From the NCBI GenBank assembly GCA_047974625.1, contig JBKECK010000071.1, positions 1-61,665 on the forward strand: DNA of 61,665 nt. The letters run 5' to 3'. Source of the DNA: CADEDH01 sp047974625. GTDB lineage: Bacteria; Actinomycetota; Acidimicrobiia; Acidimicrobiales; SZUA-35. The notes under the pieces are model-generated. The model did not search any database. It was not told the DNA's origin and saw nothing but the letters and a program-made list of their open reading frames with translations. Shown here one piece after another: positions 50,264-61,236 of this stretch; position 1 is the first letter of the stretch; the number at the start of each line of letters is the position of its first letter. A program made the position numbers and the translations under genes.

Positions 50264-51133
50264 CTACGGCCGGTTCAGCAGGTCGATCAGGCTCGAGGTG
50301 TCCCAACGCCGGCCGCCCCGGGCCTGGATCCGGGCGTAGAACTGGTCGACCAGGGCCGCCACGGGGGCGCTGCCACCGACCCGGTGAATCTCGGCCAGGG
50401 CGATCCCGAGGTCCTTGCGCATCCAGTCCACCGCGAACCCGAAGTCGAACTCGCCCTTGGCCATGGTGGAGCCCCGGTTGGCCATCTGCCACGACCCGGC
50501 CGCCCCCCGGGAGATGACCTCGACCACCTGGTCGACGTCGAGGCCCGACGCCTGGGCCAGGGCGATCCCCTCCGACAGGCCCTGCAGAACCCCGGCGATG
50601 CAGACCTGGTTGACCATCTTGGTCAGCTGTCCAGCCCCGGCCGGCCCCATACGGGTGACGGCGACCGCGTAGGCGCCGGCCACGGCGGCCAAGACCTCCA
50701 CGTCGTCCTCGTCTCCCCCGCACATGACGGTCAATGCGCCCCGCTGGGCCCCCGATTCACCCCCGGACACCGGCGCGTCGACGAAACCGACCTGGGCCTG
50801 CCGGCAGGTCCGATGCAGCTCGCGGGCCAGGTCAGCCGAGGTGGTGGTGTGGTCGACCAGGAGGGTGTCGGGGGCCATGGCGCCCAAGGCGCCGTCGGCC
50901 CCGGTCACCACCAAGCGGACGTCGTCGTCGTTCCCGACGATGGTGATGACCAGGTCAGCCCCGGCCGCGGCCTCGGCCGGGGTGGGCACCGACCGGCCAC
51001 CGTGCTCGGCCACCCAACGGTCCGCGGTGGCCTTGGTGCGGTTATGGACGGTGACATCGTGGCCGGCCGCCGAGAGGTGCCCGGCCATGGGGTAGCCCAT
51101 GACGCCGAGGCCGATGAACCCGATCCGGTTCAT
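50264..51133 (-). CDS. NAD(P)-dependent 3-hydroxyacid dehydrogenase (3-hydroxyisobutyrate dehydrogenase type)
   Basis: The protein has 289 residues. RIGFIGLGVMGYPMAGHL is the Rossmann nucleotide-binding opening, FVDAPVSGGESGA the substrate loop and GQLTKMVNQ carries the catalytic Lys. This is the beta-hydroxyacid dehydrogenase family (3-hydroxyisobutyrate, tartronate semialdehyde and relatives). With nearby acyl-CoA enzymes valine breakdown is possible, but specificity cannot be read. It lies 48 bp upstream of the LLM oxidoreductase on the same strand. Confidence 0.9.
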   Translation of the reverse strand: MNRIGFIGLGVMGYPMAGHLSAAGHDVTVHNRTKATADRWVAEHGGRSVPTPAEAAAGADLVITIVGNDDDVRLVVTGADGALGAMAPDTLLVDHTTTSADLARELHRTCRQAQVGFVDAPVSGGESGAQRGALTVMCGGDEDDVEVLAAVAGAYAVAVTRMGPAGAGQLTKMVNQVCIAGVLQGLSEGIALAQASGLDVDQVVEVISRGAAGSWQMANRGSTMAKGEFDFGFAVDWMRKDLGIALAEIHRVGGSAPVAALVDQFYARIQARGGRRWDTSSLIDLLNRP

Positions 51134-51254
51134 CGGCCGACCCGGCCCGGGGAACGGTGGCCGGGGGCACGCCGACCGGACGACCGGGGGCCGGGACGGG
51201 GAGGTGGAGTCATGCCCCAACTCTCGCGGCTGCTCCGACCCCCCGTCTACCGGC

Positions 51255-52772
51255 TCAGATGACTTCGACGTGGCCGGCGGCGGCGGGCCCGTCCAGCTGG
51301 TCCATCTCGGCCGCCCGCTCGGCCTGGAGCTCGAGGGCCTTAGCCTTCCCGGGCAGGAACTGGGCCACGACGACCGCGAGGGCCAGCAGACCGGCCGACA
51401 CCCAGAACACCGTGTGATAGGGCCGCTCGATGGCGGCGGGCGAACTGGGTGGGTTGGCGGCCAGGGCGCTGGCGAACACCGCGGCCAGGGCGGCCACACC
51501 CACCGCGGCCGCCACCTGGCGACTGACGCTGGACAGGGCGGTGGCCTGGGCCACCCGGCGGGTCTCCACACTATTCATGGCCACGATGTTGGGCGACATC
51601 ATCGCCATACCCGAACCGAGCCCACCGACGAACAGGATGGCCGAGATGACCAGCAGGGGAGTGGTAAGGGTGATCTGGGCCAGGGCCATGAACGACAGCC
51701 CCAACACCCCGGCCCCGATCGACACCGGCAGCCGGGCCCCGACCCGGTCGACCAGGCGCCCACCGATCGGCATGGTCACCGCCATACCCAGGGCGGAGGG
51801 GAGCATCACCAGGCCGACGCGGATCTCCTCCACGTCACGCACCCCGCTCAGCTGGAGGGGGACGAACACCAGCCGGCTGTACTGGGCGACCGTCATGAGG
51901 GCTATGGCCGCCATCCCGAGGGCGAACACCGGGCTGGCCAGGATCCCCAGGTCGATCAGGGGGTGGAGGGAGCCCCGGACGTGGAGCACGAACGCCCCCC
52001 CGAGCACCAGGCCCACCGCCAGCAGGCCGACGGTGGACGCCGAGGTCCAACCCCAGGCGCCCCCCTGGCTGACACCCACGAGCAGGGTGGTGAGTGACGT
52101 CCCGGCCAACAACAACCCGAGGCGGTCGAACGGAACGGAGCGTCTGACCCCGTTGTCGCGCAGCAGCATCATGGCCACCGGCACGCCGATCAGGCCGATC
52201 GGGACATTGATGAGGAACAACCAACGCCAGGACAGGGAGGTGATGAGGGTGCCGCTCAACACCGGACCGATGGCGGGCGCCACCATCATGGCGATCCCGA
52301 AGTAGCCCATGGCCTGGCCCCGCTCGGCGGGCTCGAACAACTCGTAGATCATGGCCATGGCCACCGGCATCAACATGCCGCCGGCCAGGCCCTGGACGAC
52401 CCGGGCCGCCACCAGCACCTCGAAGCTCCAGGCCAGGGCGCAGGCCAGTGACGCCACGGTGAATCCGGCCATGGCGGCGATGAAGATCCGTTTGCGGCCG
52501 AAGCGGTCGGCCATCCAGCCACTGGCCGTCTGAGCGACGCCGACCGAGGCCAGGTAGGCGGTGACCACCCACTCGATACCGGCGCCGACGTCGAACTCCC
52601 GCTGGAGCGAGGCCAGACCCAGGTTCACCACCGTGGTGTCGAGCACCACCATGAACGTGCCGAACAGAACCACGAACATGGCGATCCAGCGCTCGTCGAA
52701 CCGGCCTCCGCCACTGGCGGCGGGGCCGGGCGTCGTGGGGTTCGAGGGACTCTCGACGGGTCTGGCGGCCAT
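51255..52772 (-). CDS. MFS drug:H+ antiporter, DHA2 (EmrB/QacA) type
   Basis: The protein has 505 residues with 14 predicted membrane helices. FVVLFGTFMVVLDTTVVNLGL at the first helix, GWMADRFGRKRIF (loop 2-3) and GPVLSGTLI (motif C of antiporters) identify the family. GGAGGAAACG lies directly before ATG 52772, so this start is preferred over 52814. It is divergent from a MarR regulator with a shared operator-like palindrome between them, the usual layout of a regulated efflux pump. Confidence 0.92.
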   Translation of the reverse strand: MAARPVESPSNPTTPGPAASGGGRFDERWIAMFVVLFGTFMVVLDTTVVNLGLASLQREFDVGAGIEWVVTAYLASVGVAQTASGWMADRFGRKRIFIAAMAGFTVASLACALAWSFEVLVAARVVQGLAGGMLMPVAMAMIYELFEPAERGQAMGYFGIAMMVAPAIGPVLSGTLITSLSWRWLFLINVPIGLIGVPVAMMLLRDNGVRRSVPFDRLGLLLAGTSLTTLLVGVSQGGAWGWTSASTVGLLAVGLVLGGAFVLHVRGSLHPLIDLGILASPVFALGMAAIALMTVAQYSRLVFVPLQLSGVRDVEEIRVGLVMLPSALGMAVTMPIGGRLVDRVGARLPVSIGAGVLGLSFMALAQITLTTPLLVISAILFVGGLGSGMAMMSPNIVAMNSVETRRVAQATALSSVSRQVAAAVGVAALAAVFASALAANPPSSPAAIERPYHTVFWVSAGLLALAVVVAQFLPGKAKALELQAERAAEMDQLDGPAAAGHVEVI

Positions 52773-52826
52773 CGTTTCCTCCAGCGCGAACTGAGCGTGC
52801 TTCCGTGCGGTCATTCAAGCAGATGT

Positions 52827-52843
52827 TTGGTTAGGCCAACCAA
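52827..52843. promoter_or_regulatory. Palindromic operator between MFS pump and MarR regulator genes
   Basis: TTGGTT (52827-52832) and AACCAA (52838-52843) form a perfect inverted repeat around AGGCC. It lies between the two divergent genes, about 20 bp from the MarR -10 box, where a MarR dimer would repress both. Confidence 0.65.
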
Positions 52844-52861
52844 CTATATGGCGGGAAGATC

Positions 52862-52867
52862 TAGACT
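52862..52867 (+). promoter_or_regulatory. -10 box TAGACT, leaderless marR promoter
   Basis: TAGACT ends 6 nt before GTG 52874. This favours the second of two close in-frame GTGs (52868 and 52874) as the start. Confidence 0.55.
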
Positions 52868-52873
52868 GTGCCG

Positions 52874-53323
52874 GTGGCACCTGACCCGCTGACCCTCATC
52901 GAGGACGCCCTGCTGGACATGGGGCGGACCGTCAGCGACCGTCGGGGTTACCACACGATCCTGCGGCGGACCGGGCTGAACATCGAACGGTCCGGGATGG
53001 TGCTGCTGCACCGGCTCCGGGAGCTGGGGCCGTCCCGGATGTCCCGGTTGGCCGAGGTGACCGGGGTCGACATCTCCACCGCCAGCCGTTCGGTCGGCCG
53101 GCTGGTGGCCGCCGGTTATGTCGAGCGCCGCCCGGACCCTTCCGACGGTCGGGCCAGCCTCCACTCCCTCTCCGACGAGGGAGAAGCGGTCTGCATCCGG
53201 ATCCAGGCCGCCCGTCGGCAATGGTTGGCCGAGGTGCTCGGCGGCTTCTCGGACACCGAACAGGCCGAACTGGCCGAACTCCTGACCCGCCTGGTGGGCG
53301 AGATGGCGGCCGCCAGCGATTAG
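52874..53323 (+). CDS. MarR family transcriptional regulator
   Basis: The protein has 149 residues. The winged helix is LRELGPSRMSRLAEVTGVD, ISTASRSVGRLVAAGYVERRPDPSDGRAS (in parts) with the conserved DxRAS-type wing. It probably represses itself and the divergent MFS pump and is released by the pump's substrate. The stop TAG is at the same time the start of the next gene's -10 box. Confidence 0.92.
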   Translation: MAPDPLTLIEDALLDMGRTVSDRRGYHTILRRTGLNIERSGMVLLHRLRELGPSRMSRLAEVTGVDISTASRSVGRLVAAGYVERRPDPSDGRASLHSLSDEGEAVCIRIQAARRQWLAEVLGGFSDTEQAELAELLTRLVGEMAAASD

Positions 53324-53326
53324 GGT
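53321..53326 (+). promoter_or_regulatory. -10 box TAGGGT, leaderless promoter of the aminotransferase gene
   Basis: TAGGGT begins on the marR stop codon and ends 8 nt before ATG 53335. Confidence 0.5.
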
Positions 53327-53334
53327 GCGCTCCG

Positions 53335-54482
53335 ATGGGCTTGTCACCACCGTCCCGCCGGAGTTCGGTACCCCCATTCCGCGTCATGGAGGTCATGCGG
53401 GCCGCCGCGGCCCGCGAGGCCGACGGCACCCGGGTGCTTCACCTCGAGGTCGGCCAACCGTCCACCCCGGCCCCCGCGGTCGCCCTCGCCGCCGCAGCTG
53501 ACGCCCTGAGCCGGGACCGGCTCGGATACACGGGTGCCGCCGGTAGCGGGCCTCTGCGGGCCCGGATCTCCCGCTGGTACCGGGAGCGGTACGGCCTGGA
53601 GGTGGACCCCGAACGTTCGGTCCTGGTCACCACGGGGGCTTCAGGGGCGTTCGTCCTGATCTTCCTGGCCTGCTTCGACCCCGGCCAACGGGTGGGGGTG
53701 ATCGAACCCGGCTACCCGTGCTACCGCAACGACCTGCTGGCCCTCGGGGTGGAGGTGGTGGGGATCCCGGTCGGTCCCGACACCGGGTTCCGGCCTACGG
53801 TCGACCAGCTCGACGCCGCCGGTCCCCTCGACGGCCTGGTGGTGGCCAGCCCCTCCAACCCGACCGGCACCGTCCTGGGCGACGCCGACCTGGCCGGGCT
53901 GACCCGCTGGGCCCACGACCGGGACGTGACCCTCGTGTGCGACGAGATCTACCACGGCATCACCTTCACCGGACCTGCCCCCTCGGCCCTGGCTCACGAT
54001 CCTAACGTGATCGTGGTCAACAGCTTCTCCAAGTACTTCTCCATGACGGGGTGGCGCCTCGGATGGGTGGTAGCACCCCCCGAACTGACCGCCACCATGG
54101 AGCGGCTGGCCCAGAGCCTGACCATCGCCCCGCCCACCCTCAGCCAGATCGCGGGGCTGGCCGCCTTCGACGGGGTGGAGGAGCTCGACGCCAACGTCGA
54201 GCGGTACCGGACCAACCGCCGGATCCTGACTGACGGGATGGCCGGCATCGGTTTCGACCGGTTGGCCCCCGCCGACGGGGCGTTCTACCTCTGGTTCGAC
54301 GTGTCCCGCACCGGGCTCACCGCCATCGAGCTCGGTCGGCGCTGGCTGCACGACCTGGCCATCGCCGTGACCCCCGGGGTCGACTTCGACGCCGACCGGG
54401 GCAACGGGTGGGTCCGCCTGTCCTACGCGGGCTCGACACCGGAGATGACCGAGGCCATCGAACGACTCGACGGGTGGCGGCC

Positions 54483-54486
<4 letters not shown>
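53335..54486 (+). CDS. PLP-dependent class I/II aminotransferase
   Basis: The protein has 383 residues. Landmarks are ASPSNPTGTVL, VCDEIYHGITF (PLP ring Asp and Tyr), the Schiff-base Lys in NSFSKYFSMTGWRLGW and WVRLSYAG (carboxylate-binding Arg). It transfers amino groups between an amino acid and a 2-oxo acid; the substrate cannot be assigned. The start follows the TAGGGT box by 8 nt. Its stop overlaps the GTG of the DUF983 gene. Confidence 0.93.
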
Positions 54487-55024
<538 letters not shown>

Positions 55025-55025
<1 letters not shown>

Positions 55026-56398
55026 TGGCCGACACCTTTGACCTGATCATCGTGGGCAGCGGATCAGGCAACGCCATTCCCCCCTCCCTCGACGGCCGGC
55101 GGATCGCCATGGTCGAACGCGGGGTGTTCGGCGGCACCTGCCTCAACGTGGGCTGCATCCCGTCCAAGATGCTGGTCCTACCCGCCGACCGGGTCACCTC
55201 GGTCGACGAGAGCCGCCGGCTCGGTGTCAACCTGCGGGTCGACGGGGTGGACTGGCCCGCCATCCGGGACCGGGTCTTCGGGCGGATCGACCCGATCTCC
55301 GACGGGGGCCGGGTCTACCGGGCCACCGGCAATCCCGACGTCGAGCTGCTCACCGGGACGGCCCGGTTCACCGGCGACCGCAGCTTCGACGTCGACGGCC
55401 GCGCCATCTCGGCCGACCGGGTCCTCCTGGCCGCCGGGGCCCGGCCCACGGTGCCCGACGTACCCGGCCTCTCGGACGTGCGGTACCACACCTCGGACAC
55501 CATCATGCGCCTGGACCGGCTCCCGAAGCGGTTGGCCGTGATCGGGGGTGGCTACATCGCCGTCGAGCTGGGCCATGTGTTCGCCGCCTACGGGTCCCGC
55601 GTCGAGCTCTACAACCGGTCGAACCGGCTGGTCCGCCAGGAGGATCCCGAGATCTCCGAGCGCTTCACCGAGGTGTTCGGCCGCCGGGTCCGGCTCCACC
55701 TGGGGGTGATGCCCGAGCGGGTGGAGGCCGAGGGTGACACGATCGTGCTGGTGGTGGACGGGGAGCGCCGGGTCTACGACGAGGTGCTGGTGGCCACCGG
55801 CCGTCGGCCCAACAGCGACCTGTTGGAGGTGGAGAAGGGGGGCGTCGACACCGACGCCACGGGCATGGTGGTGGTCGACGACACCATGGCCACCTCCGCC
55901 GAGGGGGTGTGGGCCATCGGCGACCTGGCCAATCCGATGCAGCTCAAGCACCTGGCCAACGCCGAGGCCCGGGTGGCCTTCCACAACATCGCCGGGGTCG
56001 GCACCCCGGAACGGATCGACCGTCGCACCGTGCCCCACGCCATCTTCGGACACCCGCAGATCGCCGGCGTGGGCCTCACCGAAGCGGACGCCCTGGCCCG
56101 CGGGGTCGACGTGGTGGTGGGCCGCCGGGACTACGGGGGCACCGCCTACGGCTGGGCCCTGGAGGACACCGAGTCCTTCGCCAAAATCCTGATCAACCGG
56201 GCCACCCGTCAGATCGACGGGGCGCACATCATCGGCCCGCAGGCGTCCACCCTGATCCAGCCCCTCATCCAGGCCATGACGTTCCGCACCCCCGCCGACC
56301 AGGTGGCCCACGAGGTCTTCTACATCCATCCGGCCCTCACCGAGGTGGTGGAGAACGCCCTGCTCGACGGGCTCGAACAGCTCGAACCGCGGGCCTGA
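55025..56398 (+). CDS. mtr: Mycothione reductase
   Basis: The protein has 457 residues. FDLIIVGSGSGNAI, the redox disulfide GGTCLNVGCIPSKM (C39, C44), VFGRIDPISDGG, YHTSDTIMRLDRLPKRL, YGGTAYGWALEDT and HPALTEVVENALL match mycothione reductase more closely than lipoamide dehydrogenase or glutathione reductase. It reduces mycothiol disulfide with NADPH, keeping the actinomycete redox buffer reduced. The ATG shares its A with the TAA of the gene before. Confidence 0.92.
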
Positions 56399-56451
56399 CC
56401 GGCTCAAGCCCGCTCCCGGTGTGCCGATGATGGCCAGGTGAGGTGCGCTCC

Positions 56452-57339
56452 ATGAACCGGGGTCAGGATGCGGGTCGGGACCCGTCGCCGGCCCAGCCCG
56501 TCGTTCCCGCTCCGCTGACCGGACTGGTCGGACGGGTCCCGTTCGGCTGTGTCGTCGTGGACGGGGACCTGGTCCGAGCGGCCAACCCGGAGGCGGCGCA
56601 CGCCACCGGGATGTCTCGCGACCAGCTGGTGGGCGCCAAACTGAGCGAGCTGATCATGCCCGAACTGGTCCCCACCTGGACCGGCCTGGCCGAGCGGGCG
56701 GGACCGGCGACCACCGCGGCCCGGGTCCGCCTGGCCGGCACCCTCACCCCGCTCGAGCTGACGGTGAAGGCCGGCGACAACGAGCTGCTGGTGGTGGGGA
56801 TCCGCAACCTGGAGACCGAGCACTACTACTCGGCCCTGGCCCGGGGCGAACTGACCCACGACCAGACCACCTCGATGCCGGGCCGCCACCACCTTCTGTG
56901 GTTGGTCGATCAGCGCTTCCGCTCCGCCCCGCGGACCCCCCTGGCCCTCATCGCCCTGTGGGTCGACGGCCTGCCGGATCTGGTGGCCAGCCAGGGCGCG
57001 TTGGCCGTGGACCGGGTCATCCGGGAGGTGAGTCACCGCCTCACAGTCCGGCTCCGCAGCCCAGACCTGCTGGGTCGCCTCAACGAGGCCGGGTTCCTCG
57101 GACTCCTCGCCTCCGACGCCCCCGTCGACCAGCTCACCGAGATCGCGGCACGGCTCCGGTCCGAGGTGGCCTTCCCGGTCGACGTGGACGGCACCCTGGT
57201 GTCGTTCACGGCCAGTGTGGCCGTGGCCAGCGTCGGCGACCGGCGACCGGCGATCGATCAGGTCATGAACCAGCTCGACGCCGTCGCCCGGCAGGCGGCC
57301 ACGGCAGGGGGAGACCGCACCGAGGTGCTGTCCCTGTAG
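56452..57339 (+). CDS. PAS protein with degenerate GGDEF-like domain
   Basis: The protein has 295 residues. Residues 25-120 form a PAS-like domain (FGCVVVDGDLVRAANPEAAHATGMSRDQLVG in two helices and strands). The rest follows the diguanylate cyclase pattern (LDHLLWLVDQRF-like start, ALIALWVDGLPDLVASQGALAVDRVIREVSHRL, FTASVAVASVG), but the catalytic loop reads LNEAGFLGLL instead of GGDEF. It probably cannot make c-di-GMP and may sense or bind. ATG 56452 is preferred over GTG 56443. Confidence 0.8.
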   Translation: MNRGQDAGRDPSPAQPVVPAPLTGLVGRVPFGCVVVDGDLVRAANPEAAHATGMSRDQLVGAKLSELIMPELVPTWTGLAERAGPATTAARVRLAGTLTPLELTVKAGDNELLVVGIRNLETEHYYSALARGELTHDQTTSMPGRHHLLWLVDQRFRSAPRTPLALIALWVDGLPDLVASQGALAVDRVIREVSHRLTVRLRSPDLLGRLNEAGFLGLLASDAPVDQLTEIAARLRSEVAFPVDVDGTLVSFTASVAVASVGDRRPAIDQVMNQLDAVARQAATAGGDRTEVLSL

Positions 57340-57369
57340 CCCGGACGGGACCGACGTCACGGTGCCGGG

Positions 57370-57375
57370 TAGCAT
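57370..57375 (+). promoter_or_regulatory. -10 box TAGCAT, leaderless promoter of the MBL-Gfo/Idh pair
   Basis: TAGCAT ends 7 nt before ATG 57383 with no ribosome site between, so the longer in-frame start at 57362 is rejected. Confidence 0.55.
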
Positions 57376-57382
57376 CGCCGCC

Positions 57383-58341
<959 letters not shown>

Positions 58342-58345
<4 letters not shown>

Positions 58346-59379
58346 TCCTGCGGATCGGTTTCGTGGGCTGCGGCCTGATCGCCCGCGCCCACGCCGCCGG
58401 CCTGGACCCGGTGCGGGGGGCCGTGATCGGCCCCGTCTACGACGTCGACGGGGAGCGGGCCACCCGGTTCGCCGCCGACGTCGGGGGAGCGGACACCCGC
58501 GTGGTGGGGTCAGTCGAGTCGGTGATCGACGATTGTGACGCGGTGTACGTGTGCACCTGGACCGCCGCCCACCCTGGGATCGTCCGCGCCGCCGCCGAGG
58601 CGGGCCGGGCCGTGTTCTGCGAGAAGCCCCTGGCCACCGGCCTGGCCGAGGCGACGGCGATGACCGAGACGGTGACCGGGGCGGGGGTGACCAACCAGGT
58701 GGGCCTGGTGCTCCGGGGTTCGCCGGCGTTCCGTTGGCTGATCAACCTGTTGGGGAGACCGGAGGTGGGCCCGGTCATGAACGTGGTGTTCAGGGACGAC
58801 CAGTACCTGCCCACCCAGGGGATGTACGGCTCGGTGTGGAGGGGTGACCCGGCCCGGGCCGGGGCGGGCACCCTGCTCGAGCACTCGATCCACGACCTCG
58901 ATCTGCTGCGCTGGATGCTGGGACCGATCACCTCGGTTTCCGCCCTCACCGGTTCCACCCACGGGATCACCGGGATCGAGGACCAGGCCACCGTGATGCT
59001 GGTGTCGGCATCGGGGGCGCAGGCGGCGCTGGTGTCGGTCTGGCACGAGGTCCTGTCACGACCCTCGCAGCGCCGGGTCGAGGTGTTCTGCCGGGACGCC
59101 ACCATCACTCTGGAGGGCGACTGGTGGGGTCCGGTGGGAGTGGAATGGCCGGACGGTGAGACCCAGCGGTGGGCGGGGGAGGAGCTGGCCGCAGTGGCCG
59201 CCGACGCCGACGGGCTGGCCCACAGCCCGGACGCCGGGTTCGTGGCCGCCGTGGCGGCCGGTGAGACCGCCCATCCGGACTTCACCGTCGCCCTCGCCGC
59301 CCACGTACTGGCCGATGCCGCCTACCGTTCGGCGGCGTCCGCTGGCGCGCCCGTCAGGCCGAACGCGGGGAGCTGGTGA
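58342..59379 (+). CDS. Gfo/Idh/MocA family oxidoreductase
   Basis: The protein has 345 residues. ILRIGFVGCGLIARAHAAGL is the Rossmann opening, FCEKPLATG the EKP motif that contacts the nicotinamide, and LLEHSIHDLDLLRWMLG contains the catalytic His/Asp region. The family oxidises or reduces sugars and inositols with NAD(P). GTG 58342 overlaps the MBL stop, so the two enzymes may act on one pathway. The last 26 bp overlap the end of the convergent DnaJ-domain gene. Confidence 0.92.
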
Positions 59380-60064
59380 GGGTTCGGGCGATGTGGGGGT
59401 TCCCGCCCAGTGCGGCCGTGAGCTGAACCGGCAGTTCGTGGGCCAGGATGTCCCACATCCGGTCGAGCAGTTCGGCGGCCATGAGGGTCTCGGTGGTCAC
59501 CCCGAGCGGGGCGTTGCGCCGCATCCCGTCGGCCAGGGTCCGGATCCCGACCAGGGTGGCGCCCACGGCGAGGTCCAGGGGAGCCGCGCCGGCGGCCCGG
59601 GCCGCCCTGACCCGCGACTCGGTCTCCCGGCACAGGCCCTTGACCAGCTGGTCGACCACCATCTCGTAGTCGGAGCGAGCACCCCGGGGATGACGGATCA
59701 GGAGGGTCTGGGTGGCGCTACGCCCGGCCAGACCGGCCAGACGGGCGATCTGGCCCTGCACCGAGGCGGCCCACGCCATCCGCCGCGACCGACCGGTACG
59801 GGGGGCCGGCTGGGGAACCGGGACCGTGGCGGCGACAACCCGGACCGACTCGTCGTACCGTTGGCGGCTGGCCCCGTTGGACAGGACCCGCCACGCCTCG
59901 TTGATGTCGGCCATGGTCACCCCGGCCGACGGCGCGAGTGAACCGGCCACGTCGGGGTGGTGCTCACGGGCTTGGCGGCGGTAGGCGGCCCGCAGCTCAG
60001 CCAGGCTGCAATCGGCCGGGACGCCCAGAACCTGGTAGAGGGTGCGGCTCTCCACGTCGGTCAT
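59354..60064 (-). CDS. DnaJ (J) domain protein
   Basis: The protein has 236 residues. The J domain covers residues 8-72: LYQVLGVPADCSLAELRAAYRRQ, the HPD tripeptide in REHHPDV and INEAWRVLSN. It would stimulate Hsp70 ATPase. The remainder is helical, with no zinc-finger or C-terminal DnaJ domain, so this is a class C J protein with an unknown client. GAGGCG lies before the ATG at 60064. Confidence 0.87.
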   Translation of the reverse strand: MTDVESRTLYQVLGVPADCSLAELRAAYRRQAREHHPDVAGSLAPSAGVTMADINEAWRVLSNGASRQRYDESVRVVAATVPVPQPAPRTGRSRRMAWAASVQGQIARLAGLAGRSATQTLLIRHPRGARSDYEMVVDQLVKGLCRETESRVRAARAAGAAPLDLAVGATLVGIRTLADGMRRNAPLGVTTETLMAAELLDRMWDILAHELPVQLTAALGGNPHIARTLTSSPRSA

Positions 60065-60177
60065 CGCCTCATATTCTTACCGATCCGCCGACCTCGTCCA
60101 ACGACCTTCGGACAAGGAACTACGGGCCGGTGACGTGAACGCCGGAGCCGGCGGCCAGCCGCCGGGGGAGGGGCGCC

Positions 60178-60438
60178 TCAGCTGACCGGCGCCTCGGCGC
60201 CGAGCTCCGCAGCGACCTCGGCCTCGACCTCGGCGCGCACGGCCTGATAACCGGCTTCGAGATAGTCGGCGAAGGCCTGACGGGGGATGCGGTAGCCCCT
60301 CATCCCGGGGGGTTTGGTCGCCACCAAGTCGCCCCGCTTGATGAAGGAGATAACAGTTTGCGGGGTGAGCCCGAGATAGTCGGCGACGTCTGCCACCGTG
60401 ATGAGCTCGGGAAGATCGCCGGTCATGGATTCGTACAT
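60178..60438 (-). CDS. Excisionase-type helix-turn-helix DNA-binding protein
   Basis: The protein has 86 residues. ELITVADVADYLGLTPQTVISFIKRGDLVATKPPGMRGYRIPRQAFADYL is the MerR-like HTH of the excisionase/HTH_17 family (its core is TVADVADYLGLTPQTV). The rest is an acidic Glu/Ala helix. AGAGGG precedes the ATG at 60438. No integrase is near, so a regulator or chromosome-binding role is as likely as excision. It lies 0.8 kb from an IS element. Confidence 0.85.
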   Translation of the reverse strand: MYESMTGDLPELITVADVADYLGLTPQTVISFIKRGDLVATKPPGMRGYRIPRQAFADYLEAGYQAVRAEVEAEVAAELGAEAPVS

Positions 60439-60702
60439 TTCGCCCTCTACTGGGATGCCCAGTCGCGATGGAACAATGTCAGATTCGGCGGATCGTCTCT
60501 ATGCATACCACGAGTGTTCGTCCCCAACCATGCGCGATAGCCAAAGGTAGGCAGCTTTTCCCGAGCGGGGGGCGCGTGGGGCGCAGTCACGGGGGAGCAC
60601 CCGGGCCGTATCCGGGCTGGCTAGGGTGGTCGTGGTGGCCTATCACGCTGCCCCAAACACACCCCACGGGCGCCATCCGGGCGCCCACTCAGGAGGGCGG
60701 TC
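60439..60702. other. Intergenic region between the HTH gene and the DsbA-like gene
   Basis: This 264-bp divergent gap is lower in GC at 60460-60550 than its surroundings, probably promoter DNA. A GGGCGCC-N4-GGGCGCCC hairpin lies shortly before the ribosome site AGGAGGG of the DsbA-like gene. No further gene was recognised; an in-frame ORF starting at 60468 is a shadow of the DsbA-like gene. Confidence 0.35.
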
Positions 60703-61236
60703 ATGGCTCAGTCGGTCGAAGTGTTCGCCGATGTCAGTTGCCCGTTTGCCTACGTCGGCCTGACGCGACTGTTCGCCGAACGCGACCAGCGGAACTCGCC
60801 GGTCACCATCACCGTGCGGGCCTGGCCGCTCGAGCACGTCAACGGACAACCGCTCGACCCGGACCACATCATCGCCGAGGTCGACGACATCAGGGCGCAG
60901 GTCGCTCCCGATCTCTTCGCCGGTGCCCGGGCCGACACCTTCCCGGCCACCTCGGTTCCGGCGTTCGCGCTGACCAGTGCCGCCTACGCCCGGTCCCAGA
61001 CCGCCGGCGAAGCCGTGGCCATGGACGTCCGCCGGGCCATCTTCGAACACGGCCTCGATGTGGCCGACCCCGCCGTGCTGGAGACGATCGCCGAGCCGCA
61101 CGGCCTGCGCGTGCCCGCCGACACCGCCGCCGTCGACACCGAGCACGAGCGTGGCCGCGACCGTGGCGTCGTCGGATCACCCCACATCGTACTTGTATAC
61201 CGGGGCGCGCCGGGGTCAATTGGGGTGTATGGCTAG
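60703..61236 (+). CDS. DsbA-like/2-hydroxychromene-2-carboxylate isomerase family protein, 3'-truncated
   Basis: The protein has 177 residues in the present frame. EVFADVSCPFAYVGL is the thioredoxin-fold opening (a single Cys, the SCPFA type of the HCCA isomerase/FrnE branch), followed by the helical insert, and GVVGSPHIVL holds the conserved cis-Pro-like region. After HIVLV similarity stops, and a short foreign tail (YRGAPGSIGVYG) leads to TAG 61234. Full-length members continue for about 30-40 residues. The change coincides with the start of the IS66-type element, so the gene is probably broken. AGGAGG precedes the ATG. Confidence 0.75.
   Translation: MAQSVEVFADVSCPFAYVGLTRLFAERDQRNSPVTITVRAWPLEHVNGQPLDPDHIIAEVDDIRAQVAPDLFAGARADTFPATSVPAFALTSAAYARSQTAGEAVAMDVRRAIFEHGLDVADPAVLETIAEPHGLRVPADTAAVDTEHERGRDRGVVGSPHIVLVYRGAPGSIGVYG

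Noticed and set aside
49112..51262. A 716-codon plus-strand frame
   Set aside because: It is antisense to the LLM oxidoreductase and the hydroxyacid dehydrogenase; low-complexity His/Gly/Arg composition.
60178..60438. Integrative element with excisionase
   Set aside because: No integrase, attachment-site repeat or tRNA gene is seen; the HTH fold alone is not specific.
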